From Streptococcus oralis (lineage in GTDB: Bacteria; Bacillota; Bacilli; Lactobacillales; Streptococcaceae): a stretch of 64,000 nucleotides of DNA. The stretch's first letter is position 1, and each line of letters starts with the position of its first letter. A program made the position numbers and the translations under genes. Of this stretch, positions 27,283 through 36,034 are shown piece by piece. Location: positions 62,001 to 126,000 of the forward strand of contig NZ_QEWJ01000003.1 in the NCBI RefSeq assembly GCF_004127215.1, in the 5' to 3' direction. Under the pieces are notes generated by a model. The model worked only from the letters and a program-made list of their open reading frames with translations. It made no database searches and was not told where the DNA came from.

Positions 27283-29337
27283 TTAAGTTCTTCTGATTAA
27301 ATCTAGCATATCATAAGGCAAGGTATTTGCGGCCTCTTTTAGAGAATAATTTTCTAAATTATTCACATTTTGGCGTAGTTTTTTGGCATACTTGGCTGTT
27401 ATCAGTTTAGCTTCTTCGTATTCAAAGATTGCCTTACGTTCGAGATAGTAGCCTCGTAGCATTTCATCAATATTGTTTGGCTTGATGCGATTGATAACCC
27501 GCTCAACAAAAGCACCACTTCCGATAATGGCCGTCTCGCGTAGACGAGACTCTTGCATAAAGCTAATCAGAGAACTCTTGTAAACCCCTTTGAGGTTTTC
27601 CAAACTCTCGATAATCAGCTCTGTATTTTCCAAATACAACTCTGAAATCTGATCATAGTCAACTGCTAACAGTTTTCGAGATTCTTCATTCATCCAACTA
27701 CGAAAAGTCTTACCAAATGTAAACATTTCATGGAGTAGAAAGCGCAGTATCCGTAAAGAAACTAAGAAGTAATACGTAACTCTAGAAGCGAAATTACGAT
27801 TGATACTCTGTTCCATATTTTTTAGATAACGCTGGTAAACTCGATAGCCACGCTCACTGATTCTATTTTCCTCGTAGGCTTGCTCCAAGCCATCACTCTC
27901 AATGCTCAAGATAAGAAGTTTGAGGGACTCCCAGTCCTCTTGGACTCCCTTATTTTCCAGACTAAGGATGAGGTTTTCAATCCGACCATGATAGTTATCA
28001 ATAGCTGCATAAAGAGGGAGTTTGTTCTTGTGATGATCCAGTTCTTTTTCTAATTCTGCCGCTACATCATTCAAAATCGCTATATGCATCAAATGATCCT
28101 TACTTTCCTCTTGTTCCTCAGATAAGTAGGGGAGAACCAGTAAACCTGTTAAAAAGCTCAATAGTGTAACGCCTGCTACTAGGAAGAGCAACAGAGGATA
28201 TTCCTGCTCCAAATGACTTGGTATGAGGAGAATCGTCGCGATAGATACTGTCCCTTTGACACCAGAGAAGGTCAAAAGAAGCATATCTTTCATGTACTTA
28301 TGGATTTTTTTCTTGAGTCGATGTGTTCTCACAAAGTAAAAACCAGCAATCATGACAAAGCGGATCGCAAAGAGCATGAAGGTCAGTACCACAACTGAAA
28401 GCAGTAAAAGAAAGGGATTGTAGAGAGAATTAGACAGAATCGGCTCCGCAATCAACTCTAATTCCATTCCCAAGATAACAAAGACAGATCCGTTTAGCAT
28501 AAAGGTCACGGTGTGCCAGACGGTCTCTGTCACGGTGTCCACCTGGGCCTCTAGAAGCGTAATTTTTTTGAAACGACTAGCCTTCAAAATCCCTGCAACT
28601 ACAACTGCGATAATCCCTGAAACATGGATTTCTTCGGCAATAAAGAAAGTCATAAGAGGCAAACTTAACTCTAGCAAGAGTTCACTGGCTATATCTATCG
28701 CTCGCACACTCAGTAAAAATGTATGCAAGAAACGATTGACCATAGCTGTCACAAAACCGACTACAAAACCACCAAGGATAGAAATTGCTAGGGAAGTTCC
28801 TGCTTGGCTGAGAGAAAAAGTTCCTGTTGTCCAAGCAGCAAGAGCCATCTGAAAGGCAACCAGGCCAGAAGCGTCATTTAAGAGTCCTTCCCCTTTTAGG
28901 ATATTGGATACCCGTTTTGGGAAGCTAAAACGCTCAGACAGAGAAGCAAAGGCTACCAAATCCGTCGGTCCAAGTGCCGCTCCAACTGCTAAACAGGCCG
29001 CCAAAGGAAGAGTAAGCCAAAGGAAGTGAGCCATGCCCCCTAAGCTTAAGGTCGAGATAAAAATCACAGGAAAAATCAGGAAGACGACAATCCGCCAGTG
29101 CTTCAAAATGGATGTAATGTCCGCTTCTTCTGCCTCCCGAAAAAGTAAGGGACCAATAACCATGGCCAGAAACAGCTCTGTATTGAGATGAAAGTCCGTA
29201 TTGGGGACAAATAAGCCAATCCCAATCCCCAAAAGGATTTGCACAAGAGGAAGGGGCAAAAAAGGTAGAAGTTTATTGGTCGTGGTTGAAATGATTAAGA
29301 CAAATAAAAATAGAATCAAGTATATGAGTAATTCCAC
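27283..29337 (-). CDS. CPA1-family Na+/H+ antiporter
   Basis: A 684-residue protein: about 12 transmembrane segments in residues 1-400, including LGPTDLVAFASL and GLLNDASGLVAF, which hold the ion-binding Asp residues of CPA1 exchangers, then a cytoplasmic helical domain of about 280 residues. It should exchange Na+ or K+ for protons across the membrane. The start is GTG at 29337 with GGAGG 6 bases upstream; an ATG inside that spacer is out of frame. It follows the 84-residue ORF by 11 bp. Confidence 0.88.
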   Translation of the reverse strand: MELLIYLILFLFVLIISTTTNKLLPFLPLPLVQILLGIGIGLFVPNTDFHLNTELFLAMVIGPLLFREAEEADITSILKHWRIVVFLIFPVIFISTLSLGGMAHFLWLTLPLAACLAVGAALGPTDLVAFASLSERFSFPKRVSNILKGEGLLNDASGLVAFQMALAAWTTGTFSLSQAGTSLAISILGGFVVGFVTAMVNRFLHTFLLSVRAIDIASELLLELSLPLMTFFIAEEIHVSGIIAVVVAGILKASRFKKITLLEAQVDTVTETVWHTVTFMLNGSVFVILGMELELIAEPILSNSLYNPFLLLLSVVVLTFMLFAIRFVMIAGFYFVRTHRLKKKIHKYMKDMLLLTFSGVKGTVSIATILLIPSHLEQEYPLLLFLVAGVTLLSFLTGLLVLPYLSEEQEESKDHLMHIAILNDVAAELEKELDHHKNKLPLYAAIDNYHGRIENLILSLENKGVQEDWESLKLLILSIESDGLEQAYEENRISERGYRVYQRYLKNMEQSINRNFASRVTYYFLVSLRILRFLLHEMFTFGKTFRSWMNEESRKLLAVDYDQISELYLENTELIIESLENLKGVYKSSLISFMQESRLRETAIIGSGAFVERVINRIKPNNIDEMLRGYYLERKAIFEYEEAKLITAKYAKKLRQNVNNLENYSLKEAANTLPYDMLDLIRRT

Positions 29338-29348
29338 ACCATTCCTCC

Positions 29349-29603
29349 TTAATCTTTTTTACAACAAGATTCAAAAATCTCCTTTTGCTCTTGGATCTTC
29401 TGATCAATCTTGGAACAGTCTCTGTGCTCAATTTTTTTCTGGCACCGTTCCATTTCAAGAACCACTAATTTTTTCTTGATTTTAAGCATCTTTTTGCTCA
29501 TATGTGCTTCGTCAAGTACTCCAACCGCTCGCTCATGCTGCGTTGACTCGACAAAATTTTGGCGCATAGCCTCTAATTTCTCACGTAGGTATTGTTTATC
29601 CAT
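29349..29603 (-). CDS. Small uncharacterised coiled-coil protein
   Basis: An 84-residue highly charged, probably helical protein with a cysteine pair at the C-terminus (FESCCKKD) and two more cysteines (ERCQKK, RDCSK). I do not recognise the family. It overlaps the mnmM-type gene by 8 bp and precedes the antiporter, so it is probably expressed with both. The Cys spacing could suggest metal binding, but that is speculation. Confidence 0.65.
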   Translation of the reverse strand: MDKQYLREKLEAMRQNFVESTQHERAVGVLDEAHMSKKMLKIKKKLVVLEMERCQKKIEHRDCSKIDQKIQEQKEIFESCCKKD

Positions 29604-30153
29604 GTCTATATCTTTCTAATTTCTCAATCATAACTAAAAACGGGGGATTGTTGACTTGGTTGAGGGTCCGATAAATGGCAGCAGTGTACTCTTGTTGGTT
29701 CAGCTGGCTAACAAAGTCCAAAACAGCATCCCTCTCAATATCTCCTCCCTCATGACCATAGTAGATCATAATAGCAATCCTTCCACCCTTTACAAGCAAA
29801 TGACAAAGCTTTTCAAGGGCTTCAATGGTAGTCTGAGGTTGGGTGATAACGGATTTGTCAGCAGAAGGTAAATAACCCAGATTAAAAATCCCTGCCTTGG
29901 CTTCTGTCACAAACTGGTCTAGTGTCTCATGACCTTGCCAGATTAACTGGGCATTTGTCATTCCAGCCTGATCCAAACGCTCTTGCGTCTTCTCCAAAGC
30001 CTGCTCCTGAATATCAAAGGCATAGACTTGCTTGGCCAACTTGGCTAAAAAAAGCGTATCGTGTCCATTCCCCATGGTCGCATCCACAACGATATCTTCT
30101 TTTGTCACGACTTCAGCCAAAAATTCATGTGCCATCTCAAGTGGTCTTTTCAT
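29596..30153 (-). CDS. mnmM: Class I SAM methyltransferase, YtqB/MnmM type
   Basis: A 185-residue methyltransferase with motif I VVDATMGNGHDTLFLAKL near residue 24 and the YtqB features FNLGYLPSADKS near 92 and IMIYYGHEGGDIE near 128. B. subtilis YtqB (MnmM) methylates the aminomethyl group of nm5s2U at tRNA wobble uridine. A TTG two codons upstream is in frame, but GGAG is 7 bases before the ATG at 30153. It overlaps the YtqA-type gene by 17 bp, the same neighbour as in B. subtilis, which supports a shared tRNA-modification role. Confidence 0.82.
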   Translation of the reverse strand: MKRPLEMAHEFLAEVVTKEDIVVDATMGNGHDTLFLAKLAKQVYAFDIQEQALEKTQERLDQAGMTNAQLIWQGHETLDQFVTEAKAGIFNLGYLPSADKSVITQPQTTIEALEKLCHLLVKGGRIAIMIYYGHEGGDIERDAVLDFVSQLNQQEYTAAIYRTLNQVNNPPFLVMIEKLERYRHG

Positions 30154-31084
30154 TTTCAAACTCCTGTTTTACAGCCTTGCATCCTTGAACACTGCCGCGG
30201 CGTTTCATTTCAGTTTCAATAGCATTTAGCACTTCCCATTTATTGAGGCTCCACATGGGACCAATCAACATATCTCTAGGCGCATCTCCTGTGATTCGAT
30301 GGATGACGATGTGCTTGGGAATGATTTCCAATTGGTCACAAATGACCTTGACATATTCGTCTTGACTCATCAGTTGCAAGCGTCCCTCATGGTAATCTCG
30401 CTGCATCCGTGTATTGGTCATGAGGTGAAGCAAGTGCAGTTTAATTCCTTGAATATCATTATCCATGACACAGCGACGGACATTTTCAATCATCATCTCA
30501 TGAGTCTCACCGGGCAAACCATTAATCAAATGGGAAACAATCTCAATCTTGGGATATTTCCTCAAGCGTTTGACCGTTTCTACATACAATTCGTAGGAAT
30601 GGGCACGGTTAATCAGGTCAGATGTTACTTCAAAAGTAGTCTGTAAGCCCAATTCTACCGTCACATGCATGCGATCCGATAACTCAGCCAAATATTCGAT
30701 GGTTTCATCGGGTAAACAGTCTGGCCGTGTTCCAATATTAATCCCTACTACACCTGACTCATTGATAGCCTGCTCATATCGCTCCCGAATCACTTCCACC
30801 TTTTCATGGGTGTTGGTAAAGTTTTGAAAATAAACCAGATACTTTTTAACTTCTGGCCACTTGCGGTGCATAAAGTCAATTTCCTTATAAAATTGCTCAC
30901 GGATAGGGGCATCCGGTGCCACGATGGCATCTCCAGAGCCTGAAACCGTACAAAAAGTACAACCACCATGAGCTACAGTTCCATCCCGATTGGGACAGTC
31001 AAATCCCGCATCAATAGGAACTTTGAAAGTCTTTTCTCCAAAAAGTTTTCGATAATAATCATTCAAGGTATTATAAGATTTCAT
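30137..31084 (-). CDS. TIGR01212-family radical SAM protein (YtqA type)
   Basis: A 315-residue radical SAM enzyme with the unusual cysteine spacing of this family: Cys30, then 11 residues, Cys42, two residues, Cys45 (FDCPNRDGT...GGCTFC). It is the neighbour of ytqB in many Firmicutes and is thought to act in the same wobble-uridine pathway. Two in-frame ATGs (31093, 31084) lack a Shine-Dalgarno. A consensus-like promoter places the transcript start at or next to the ATG at 31084, so translation may be leaderless. Confidence 0.85.
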   Translation of the reverse strand: MKSYNTLNDYYRKLFGEKTFKVPIDAGFDCPNRDGTVAHGGCTFCTVSGSGDAIVAPDAPIREQFYKEIDFMHRKWPEVKKYLVYFQNFTNTHEKVEVIRERYEQAINESGVVGINIGTRPDCLPDETIEYLAELSDRMHVTVELGLQTTFEVTSDLINRAHSYELYVETVKRLRKYPKIEIVSHLINGLPGETHEMMIENVRRCVMDNDIQGIKLHLLHLMTNTRMQRDYHEGRLQLMSQDEYVKVICDQLEIIPKHIVIHRITGDAPRDMLIGPMWSLNKWEVLNAIETEMKRRGSVQGCKAVKQEFENEKTT

Positions 31085-31091
31085 AACTTTC

Positions 31092-31120
31092 ATTATAACA
31101 AAAAACACCTACAATCTCAA
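31092..31120 (-). promoter_or_regulatory. Promoter of ytqA-type gene overlapping its start region
   Basis: Minus strand TTGAGA (31115-31120), 17-bp spacer, TATAAT (31092-31097) with TG before it. The expected transcription start, about 7 bp downstream of the -10, falls at 31084-31085, i.e. on the ATG. Confidence 0.65.
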
Positions 31121-31175
31121 AAGCCTGACTTTCCTACAAATTCCCTTGTTTCTCATTTCCTTTAGCGTCGTTTTA

Positions 31176-31184
31176 TGATACAAT
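31176..31184 (+). promoter_or_regulatory. Extended -10 promoter of DUF3397 gene
   Basis: TGATACAAT, an extended -10. The expected transcription start about 7 bp downstream falls at 31191, which is the A of an in-frame ATG. The -35 region (TTTCCT) is poor. Confidence 0.5.
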
Positions 31185-31190
31185 ATGGGT

Positions 31191-31544
31191 ATGATTTTAA
31201 TGAAAATAGCAGCTATTTTATTATTGATATTAACCTTGGTGGTTTGCTTTATTGTCACCAAGCTTTTCGGACTTAGGAAATTAGGATTTAATTTCGCGGA
31301 TTTAGCTTTTCCACTTTTAGTATTCGAGTACTACCTTATCACTGCTAAAGCCTTTACCCACAACTTTCTACCGCGACTTGGTGTCGCACTTTCTCTCCTA
31401 GCAATCCTCCTAGTTCTCTTTTTCCTCCTCAAAAAAAGAAGTTTTTACTACCCTAGATTTATCAAATTCTTCTGGAGAGCAGGTTTTCTCCTAACCTTAG
31501 TCCTCTATATCGCTATGATTGTAGAGTTAATCTTGCTGACATAA
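31191..31544 (+). CDS. DUF3397 family membrane protein
   Basis: A 117-residue protein with four hydrophobic helices (about residues 3-22, 32-50, 60-78, 92-115) and basic loops (KLFGLRKL, LKKRSFYYPRF), matching DUF3397 of lactobacilli and streptococci. Function unknown. In-frame ATGs lie at 31185, 31191 and 31200, none with a Shine-Dalgarno; 31191 is chosen because it coincides with the predicted transcript start. It is followed by a long hairpin. Confidence 0.7.
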   Translation: MILMKIAAILLLILTLVVCFIVTKLFGLRKLGFNFADLAFPLLVFEYYLITAKAFTHNFLPRLGVALSLLAILLVLFFLLKKRSFYYPRFIKFFWRAGFLLTLVLYIAMIVELILLT

Positions 31545-31566
31545 TCCTCAAATCTCATCATCCTAC

Positions 31567-31614
31567 TCCTCGTATAGCTACTAGAAAATCATTTCCCTAG
31601 TAGTTATGCGAGGA
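31567..31614 (+). terminator. Long 18-bp hairpin after DUF3397 gene
   Basis: TCCTCGTATAGCTACTAG pairs with CTAGTAGTTATGCGAGGA along its whole length, two pairs being G-U, with a 12-base loop. The following T tract is weak (ATTTTC). It probably ends the DUF3397 transcript; it could also be a small structured RNA. Confidence 0.55.
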
Positions 31615-31711
31615 ATTTTCGTATGTCCCAAAACAATAGTACCTGCTTTCTCATCCATTTATGAAGCCTTTCAAATAAAATAATCCTAAAAACCCTTCCC
31701 GTTTCTTCGAA

Positions 31712-31739
31712 CAAAAAAGAGAGGACCATCATCCTCTCT
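31712..31739 (-). terminator. Terminator of the gtfA-gtfB cluster
   Basis: Minus strand AGAGAGGA / TCCTCTCT stem with a 6-base loop and six or more Ts. It lies 38 bp after the gtfB-type stop. Confidence 0.85.
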
Positions 31740-31776
31740 AAAATCCATTTTTCAGCCAATATAAGGTATCTTACAA

Positions 31777-33105
31777 TTAAAAGATAGCTCTATATTGCTC
31801 CAAACTAGCCTGATTAGCAGCCTGTTTCTGTCTAGCAAGTGCTGCTTCCATCTCTGATGAGTGGGCAAGGACACTTTGAATCTTATCCACCATGCCTGAA
31901 ACATTTTCTGGCGAATAAATGTGACTATCTGCAATAAATCGATGGCTATGACAAGTGTTTGTGAAGCTGAGAATCAACATATTGTTCTCAAAGGCTGTGC
32001 GACAAGCATTAAGGATTTCATCGCTGATATTGATATCTAAATACAAATCACATTTCTCAAAAAGCTCAGCAACTCTAGCTGGGCGGATATTTGGATAAAG
32101 CGAAACATTTGCAAAACGATTTAGTCCCATTAAATGACTGGACATTTCTGTAATCGCTCCAATATGAAAATGAACATTTGGTAGCTTAGTCACAAGTTCT
32201 TCAATCTGCTCAAGCTGATCACTATTAGTCAAAATCAAGGCTTCCGGATTCATGTTATTAAGGCGTTGATAAGCATAGATATATCCAAGATTGTGGAAAT
32301 AGTTTTTTTCTTCAGGAGCCACCAAGTTTTGAATTTTCTCATAAGCCTGCTTATCTTGAACAGCAATACGAACGTTTCGATTCGTTAGCTTCATAGCCGC
32401 TACCATATTACCTGGTAACTCTTCTCCAATAGGCTCTTGCCAGAAAAGAACATCTTCTGCACGACCATTTTTAGGAGGAAGCGAATAGGCCACCAAGAAA
32501 GGAGTCGATAGCGAATTATAAATAATTCGATCTGTATCGTACCCACGGTATTGGAGGTAAAAGATAATAAATTCTTGTTTGGATTTAAAAATATGCCGTT
32601 TTCCTTCCCATGTAAGGATGATATCTCCCGTCAAATGATTTTCCATAATCACAACGATATTGCTTTGGTCAAAATAGCGAGTATGGGTCGGACGTTGTGT
32701 CTTATCATAAGTTATCTGCGCAAAAAGTCGTCCTTTACGATTGTAAATATCTGCTACTCGAACTTGCCCCTCTGAATCCAACCATTCGACAGCCCGAACG
32801 CGTCTTTCGTGAGTTGGTTGACGATAAAAAATATTAGCACGTTTCTTACCCATGTCTAGAATTTCACCATTCACATTACTAGATCGAATTTCCCATAAGT
32901 GAGGTTTTGGAACTAGATTAAAATAAAGAGGTCGACTTTCTGGTGTCTCTAAATCTCCTGTGAAATAACTATAAGGAGACTCAACATCTGGAGCAAGATA
33001 ACCATCGTCTTGGACAACAACAACGGGACAATCTAGCCCTGCTGTTTTTAGTGAACGTAACAAATCAAAACTTGCCTGATCATAGCGTTCAAACAAACAA
33101 ATCAT
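31777..33105 (-). CDS. gtfB: GtfB-type glycosyltransferase-stabilising protein
   Basis: A 442-residue protein similar to GtfB (Gtf2), the partner that stabilises and guides GtfA in O-GlcNAc addition to serine-rich adhesins. The two proteins share the same architecture in the middle (QTQIYRFPNHVFYSKQEF in GtfA, KRHIFKSKQEFIIFYL here), as expected for this pair, but GtfB lacks a catalytic E-x7-E motif. It starts 30 bp after gtfA, behind AAAGG. No serine-rich adhesin or accessory Sec gene (secY2/secA2/asp) is in the window, so the glycosylated target is unknown. Confidence 0.82.
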   Translation of the reverse strand: MICLFERYDQASFDLLRSLKTAGLDCPVVVVQDDGYLAPDVESPYSYFTGDLETPESRPLYFNLVPKPHLWEIRSSNVNGEILDMGKKRANIFYRQPTHERRVRAVEWLDSEGQVRVADIYNRKGRLFAQITYDKTQRPTHTRYFDQSNIVVIMENHLTGDIILTWEGKRHIFKSKQEFIIFYLQYRGYDTDRIIYNSLSTPFLVAYSLPPKNGRAEDVLFWQEPIGEELPGNMVAAMKLTNRNVRIAVQDKQAYEKIQNLVAPEEKNYFHNLGYIYAYQRLNNMNPEALILTNSDQLEQIEELVTKLPNVHFHIGAITEMSSHLMGLNRFANVSLYPNIRPARVAELFEKCDLYLDINISDEILNACRTAFENNMLILSFTNTCHSHRFIADSHIYSPENVSGMVDKIQSVLAHSSEMEAALARQKQAANQASLEQYRAIF

Positions 33106-33135
33106 AGTTTTTATACCTTTCTTTCTGAACCCTAC

Positions 33136-34665
33136 TTAGTTTGTCTGAGCAGATTGGACAAGATCAGACCAACGCTGAGCGATATGCTCATCAAGATAAG
33201 GTTTAGCTACCTCATAAGATACTCGAGACAAATCTTCTTGAGAGTGCTGAATAAATAGCTGAATAATCTTCTCTGCATACTCTGTCGTCATAGCCTCCAA
33301 GTCATCTGGACGAGCCTCAGGAATTAGATAACCATTTTCACCATCACGGATAAATGTTGGATTGCCATAACGTACATCAAATCCAATAATAGGCAGACCA
33401 GACCCTACTGCTTCTAGCAAGGTCAGGCCAAATCCTTCACTCGTGGATGCAGTCAAATAAGCTGAATAGTTCTTATAAACATCTGTTAGATGATGATGGC
33501 CCATCAGACGGATATAATCTCCTGCCTCCAATTCTTCAATCAAATCCCGAAGCATAGCCTCCTCACCGCCAGTACCATAGATGTCAAAAGTGAGCTCTGA
33601 CAAATGTTCATGCGCCTTCACCACAGAGCGAATCAGCCAATCAATGTGTTTTTCACTTGCTAATCGAGAAGCTGTTATCAAACCAAAAGGTTTCCGCTCC
33701 CCCTCTGGTCGACGTAGCTTATCCAAACTCCCCACAGGAATAGTCCATATTTCCCTTGGTTTAATATTTGTATACTGTGCAAACTGCTCTGTGAGAAGTC
33801 TTGTCTGAGCATCCGTCGAATTGATAATATAATCTACCTCGTCAGCATGTTCAAACTGATACTCGTAATAGTTATTCCACAAGATATAGTCTTTTTCTGC
33901 AGGATTTTCACTGAAGTGGTCAGCATGAACGATAACAGCTAATTTAGCCTTCCCTTTATTAGCAAAAATTGGCTGCCCAATATCTGTCTCCCTATCCAAA
34001 ATCAATAAGTCTTTGTCAGTTAGCTCTAAACTTCTCATGAAATGGGCAACAAATTCCTGCTTGGAGTAGAAAACATGATTTGGAAAACGATAGATTTGCG
34101 TCTCCTGCTTGCCGTTCACCTCATCGATAATCTCTTCATAAGCTACACTACCGTCTTCATTAAGCCAGGTTCGTTGGTAAAGTCGAGCACGACCATCTAC
34201 AGGACTATAATACTCAACAAAGTTCTTGACGTAAGTATAATATTCCTTTTGAATTAGACAACCTCGTGAAACAATTTCTGCTCGCTCAATTAGCTCATTA
34301 TCCATATCGCTAGCATAACAAGTCACAAAATCATTGTCTCCAAACATAACTCGGAAAGTTTTATTTTCAGGGTTACGGATAATCTCTAGTGGCTCTCTAT
34401 CAAAACCAGCTAAAACATGAGCTAGAGTGTAGGTCGTAGGAGCAATTTCAACATCAGTGAAATACTGATAAAGCCAGATGACTTCAGAATCTTTAAATCC
34501 GATATTTTTAGTCAGATGCTCAATATTATCAGCTGAAATAAAATCCATAAAGATGAATTTTGCATCTAAGCCCACACTGCGGAATAATTTTGCTCGATAG
34601 ATTTGCGCATACTCCACTCCACTGCTCGCCCAGCCAATTCCCAGATTGATGTTATAAATTGTCAT
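33136..34665 (-). CDS. gtfA: GtfA-type glycosyltransferase
   Basis: A 509-residue GT-B (GT4-like) enzyme. The N-terminal half carries the substrate-binding inserted beta-meander of GtfA (DUF1975-like, residues 50-210). The C-terminal nucleotide-sugar domain has FGLITASRLASEKHIDWLI, then STSEGFGLTLLEAVGSGLP with the catalytic E-x7-E. GtfA with GtfB transfers GlcNAc to Ser/Thr of adhesins in the cytoplasm. Here the pair is uncoupled from accessory Sec genes and follows a DivIVA-like gene by 14 bp. Confidence 0.87.
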   Translation of the reverse strand: MTIYNINLGIGWASSGVEYAQIYRAKLFRSVGLDAKFIFMDFISADNIEHLTKNIGFKDSEVIWLYQYFTDVEIAPTTYTLAHVLAGFDREPLEIIRNPENKTFRVMFGDNDFVTCYASDMDNELIERAEIVSRGCLIQKEYYTYVKNFVEYYSPVDGRARLYQRTWLNEDGSVAYEEIIDEVNGKQETQIYRFPNHVFYSKQEFVAHFMRSLELTDKDLLILDRETDIGQPIFANKGKAKLAVIVHADHFSENPAEKDYILWNNYYEYQFEHADEVDYIINSTDAQTRLLTEQFAQYTNIKPREIWTIPVGSLDKLRRPEGERKPFGLITASRLASEKHIDWLIRSVVKAHEHLSELTFDIYGTGGEEAMLRDLIEELEAGDYIRLMGHHHLTDVYKNYSAYLTASTSEGFGLTLLEAVGSGLPIIGFDVRYGNPTFIRDGENGYLIPEARPDDLEAMTTEYAEKIIQLFIQHSQEDLSRVSYEVAKPYLDEHIAQRWSDLVQSAQTN

Positions 34666-34679
34666 AAATCATATTCCTC

Positions 34680-35390
34680 TTACAAAAAGATATCGTCTTC
34701 GACTCTTGAAAGATGCTTAGTATTTTCCTCTTGTTGCTCTTCTTTGTTGTTCTCTTCTCTAGTTAGTTCCTTCTCAGAAGAAATAAAGTAATTAACAGGG
34801 ACTGGACTTTCTGAACCAGTCTTTGCAACAATGTTTTCAATCTTTACAACTTCTATTTGAGGTAGGGAATCCTTTACCTTCTCTTCCTCACCCGCAAACA
34901 AGTCTAATTCTTCCTGCTCTTCTTTTTGCTCTTCGTCATCCAAAGGAGCTTCAAACAGAGTTGTAGCATCGATTTCTTTATCTAGATTTTCGTCTTCTAA
35001 AAAGTCATCAACCTGATTTAGAAGTTCCTTTATCTTTTCCTTTTGTAAATGATAGAGTCTTTCAGCCTCTAGACGTTTTTTTGTCAAGATATCAATCTCT
35101 TCCAGAATAGATTCGCGTATGTCCAGATAATCCTTTTGTGCTTTTTCTAAAACTTCCTTGGCTTCTTGCTCCGCACTTTTATGAGCTGAAATGACAAGTG
35201 ATTTTGCATAAACAACAGCTTCACCTATCTCTTTTTCCTTTTCCCTCATGGAGTCAATTTTTTTACGCAAAGATTCGATCTTTTCATTTTTTTTCTGAAT
35301 TTCACTATAAAATCCCTCTTCCAAGGATTCGATACAATCGTCGACTTCCTTTGCACGATAACGACCGAACAATGTTTTTCTAAGTCTCAT
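34680..35390 (-). CDS. DivIVA-like coiled-coil protein
   Basis: A 236-residue acidic protein. Residues 1-25 (MRLRKTLFGRYRAKEVDDCI) resemble the membrane-curvature-binding N-terminus of DivIVA/GpsB proteins. Residues 28-145 form a long coiled coil, and the tail is rich in Glu (DEEQKEEQEELDLFAGEEEE region). It may place a complex at the pole or septum. It is first in the cluster with gtfA and gtfB. GGGAG lies 7 bases before the ATG. The link with glycosylation is inference. Confidence 0.72.
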   Translation of the reverse strand: MRLRKTLFGRYRAKEVDDCIESLEEGFYSEIQKKNEKIESLRKKIDSMREKEKEIGEAVVYAKSLVISAHKSAEQEAKEVLEKAQKDYLDIRESILEEIDILTKKRLEAERLYHLQKEKIKELLNQVDDFLEDENLDKEIDATTLFEAPLDDEEQKEEQEELDLFAGEEEKVKDSLPQIEVVKIENIVAKTGSESPVPVNYFISSEKELTREENNKEEQQEENTKHLSRVEDDIFL

Positions 35391-35638
35391 TTTGCTCCCT
35401 CTATTCCTTATTTATCTAATATATACCACGATACCCATTGTAGCATAAAATAGCACGTATTACCATTATTTTCTAACTCTCCGACGCTAAATAACATTAC
35501 AAAATTTGATACTCCATAATCGCTTCTTTATCGATGAATAATATCAACTAAATCAACGAAAATTTATAAAAGGATATGCACTAAAAATCTATTACTCCTT
35601 TATAGATAAATTCAAATATGCAAATTGAGATCAATGTA
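35391..35638. other. Intergenic stretch at the island edge
   Basis: AT-rich sequence, upstream of the DivIVA-like gene, with possible weak -10 sites (TGGTATATT around 35414-35422 on the minus strand). I see no gene, repeat or attachment site. Confidence 0.4.
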
Positions 35639-35677
35639 AAAGGACTTAGCCCTATGAAATACAGAACTAAATCCTTT
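35639..35677 (-). terminator. Probable terminator at the end of the defence operon
   Basis: AAAGGACTTAG pairs with CTAAATCCTTT (one mismatch) over a 17-base loop, followed on the minus strand by TTTT. It lies 16 bp past the interrupted small ORF. Confidence 0.55.
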
Positions 35678-35692
35678 ACTTAAATGATGTGC

Positions 35693-36034
35693 CTAACTTT
35701 TTGGGAGCAGTACATTTTTATATCTGTGCATGTCAACATCTAAATTTCTTCTAGATACAAGCCTAAACATGTTACTAAAGAACCCTAGTAACAATTCCTC
35801 AAACTCTGATTCTGACCCGAAAATAATCTCCTCCTTACTTATATTAAAAGTTATTTCGTAAGCCTCTAGAATTGTATGAGTTATGAAATTATCTCCCTCA
35901 TTATATTTCATATTTTCAATTTTGCTGATTGCTGATTTATCTGCAATATCGTCTTACCTAAAGCTACTATTACTTCTTAAATCCGTACAACGCTTAGAAA
36001 TAGACTCAACTAACTCAGTCTCAAAATTAAACAC
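35693..36034 (-). pseudogene. Interrupted small ORF downstream of the CD-NTase
   Basis: A GTG at 36034 with GGGAGG 5-9 bases upstream opens a frame of 113 codons: it begins MFNFETELVESISKRCTDL, meets a TAA at codon 27 (35954-35956), and continues without another stop to 35693 (KSAISKIENMKYNEGDNF... ending NVLLPKS). Either a nonsense mutation has broken a 113-residue protein, or the 72-residue part from the ATG at 35911 is expressed alone. I do not recognise the family; it is acidic, with no membrane segment. It is the last item of the island, 208 bp after the CD-NTase. Confidence 0.55.
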
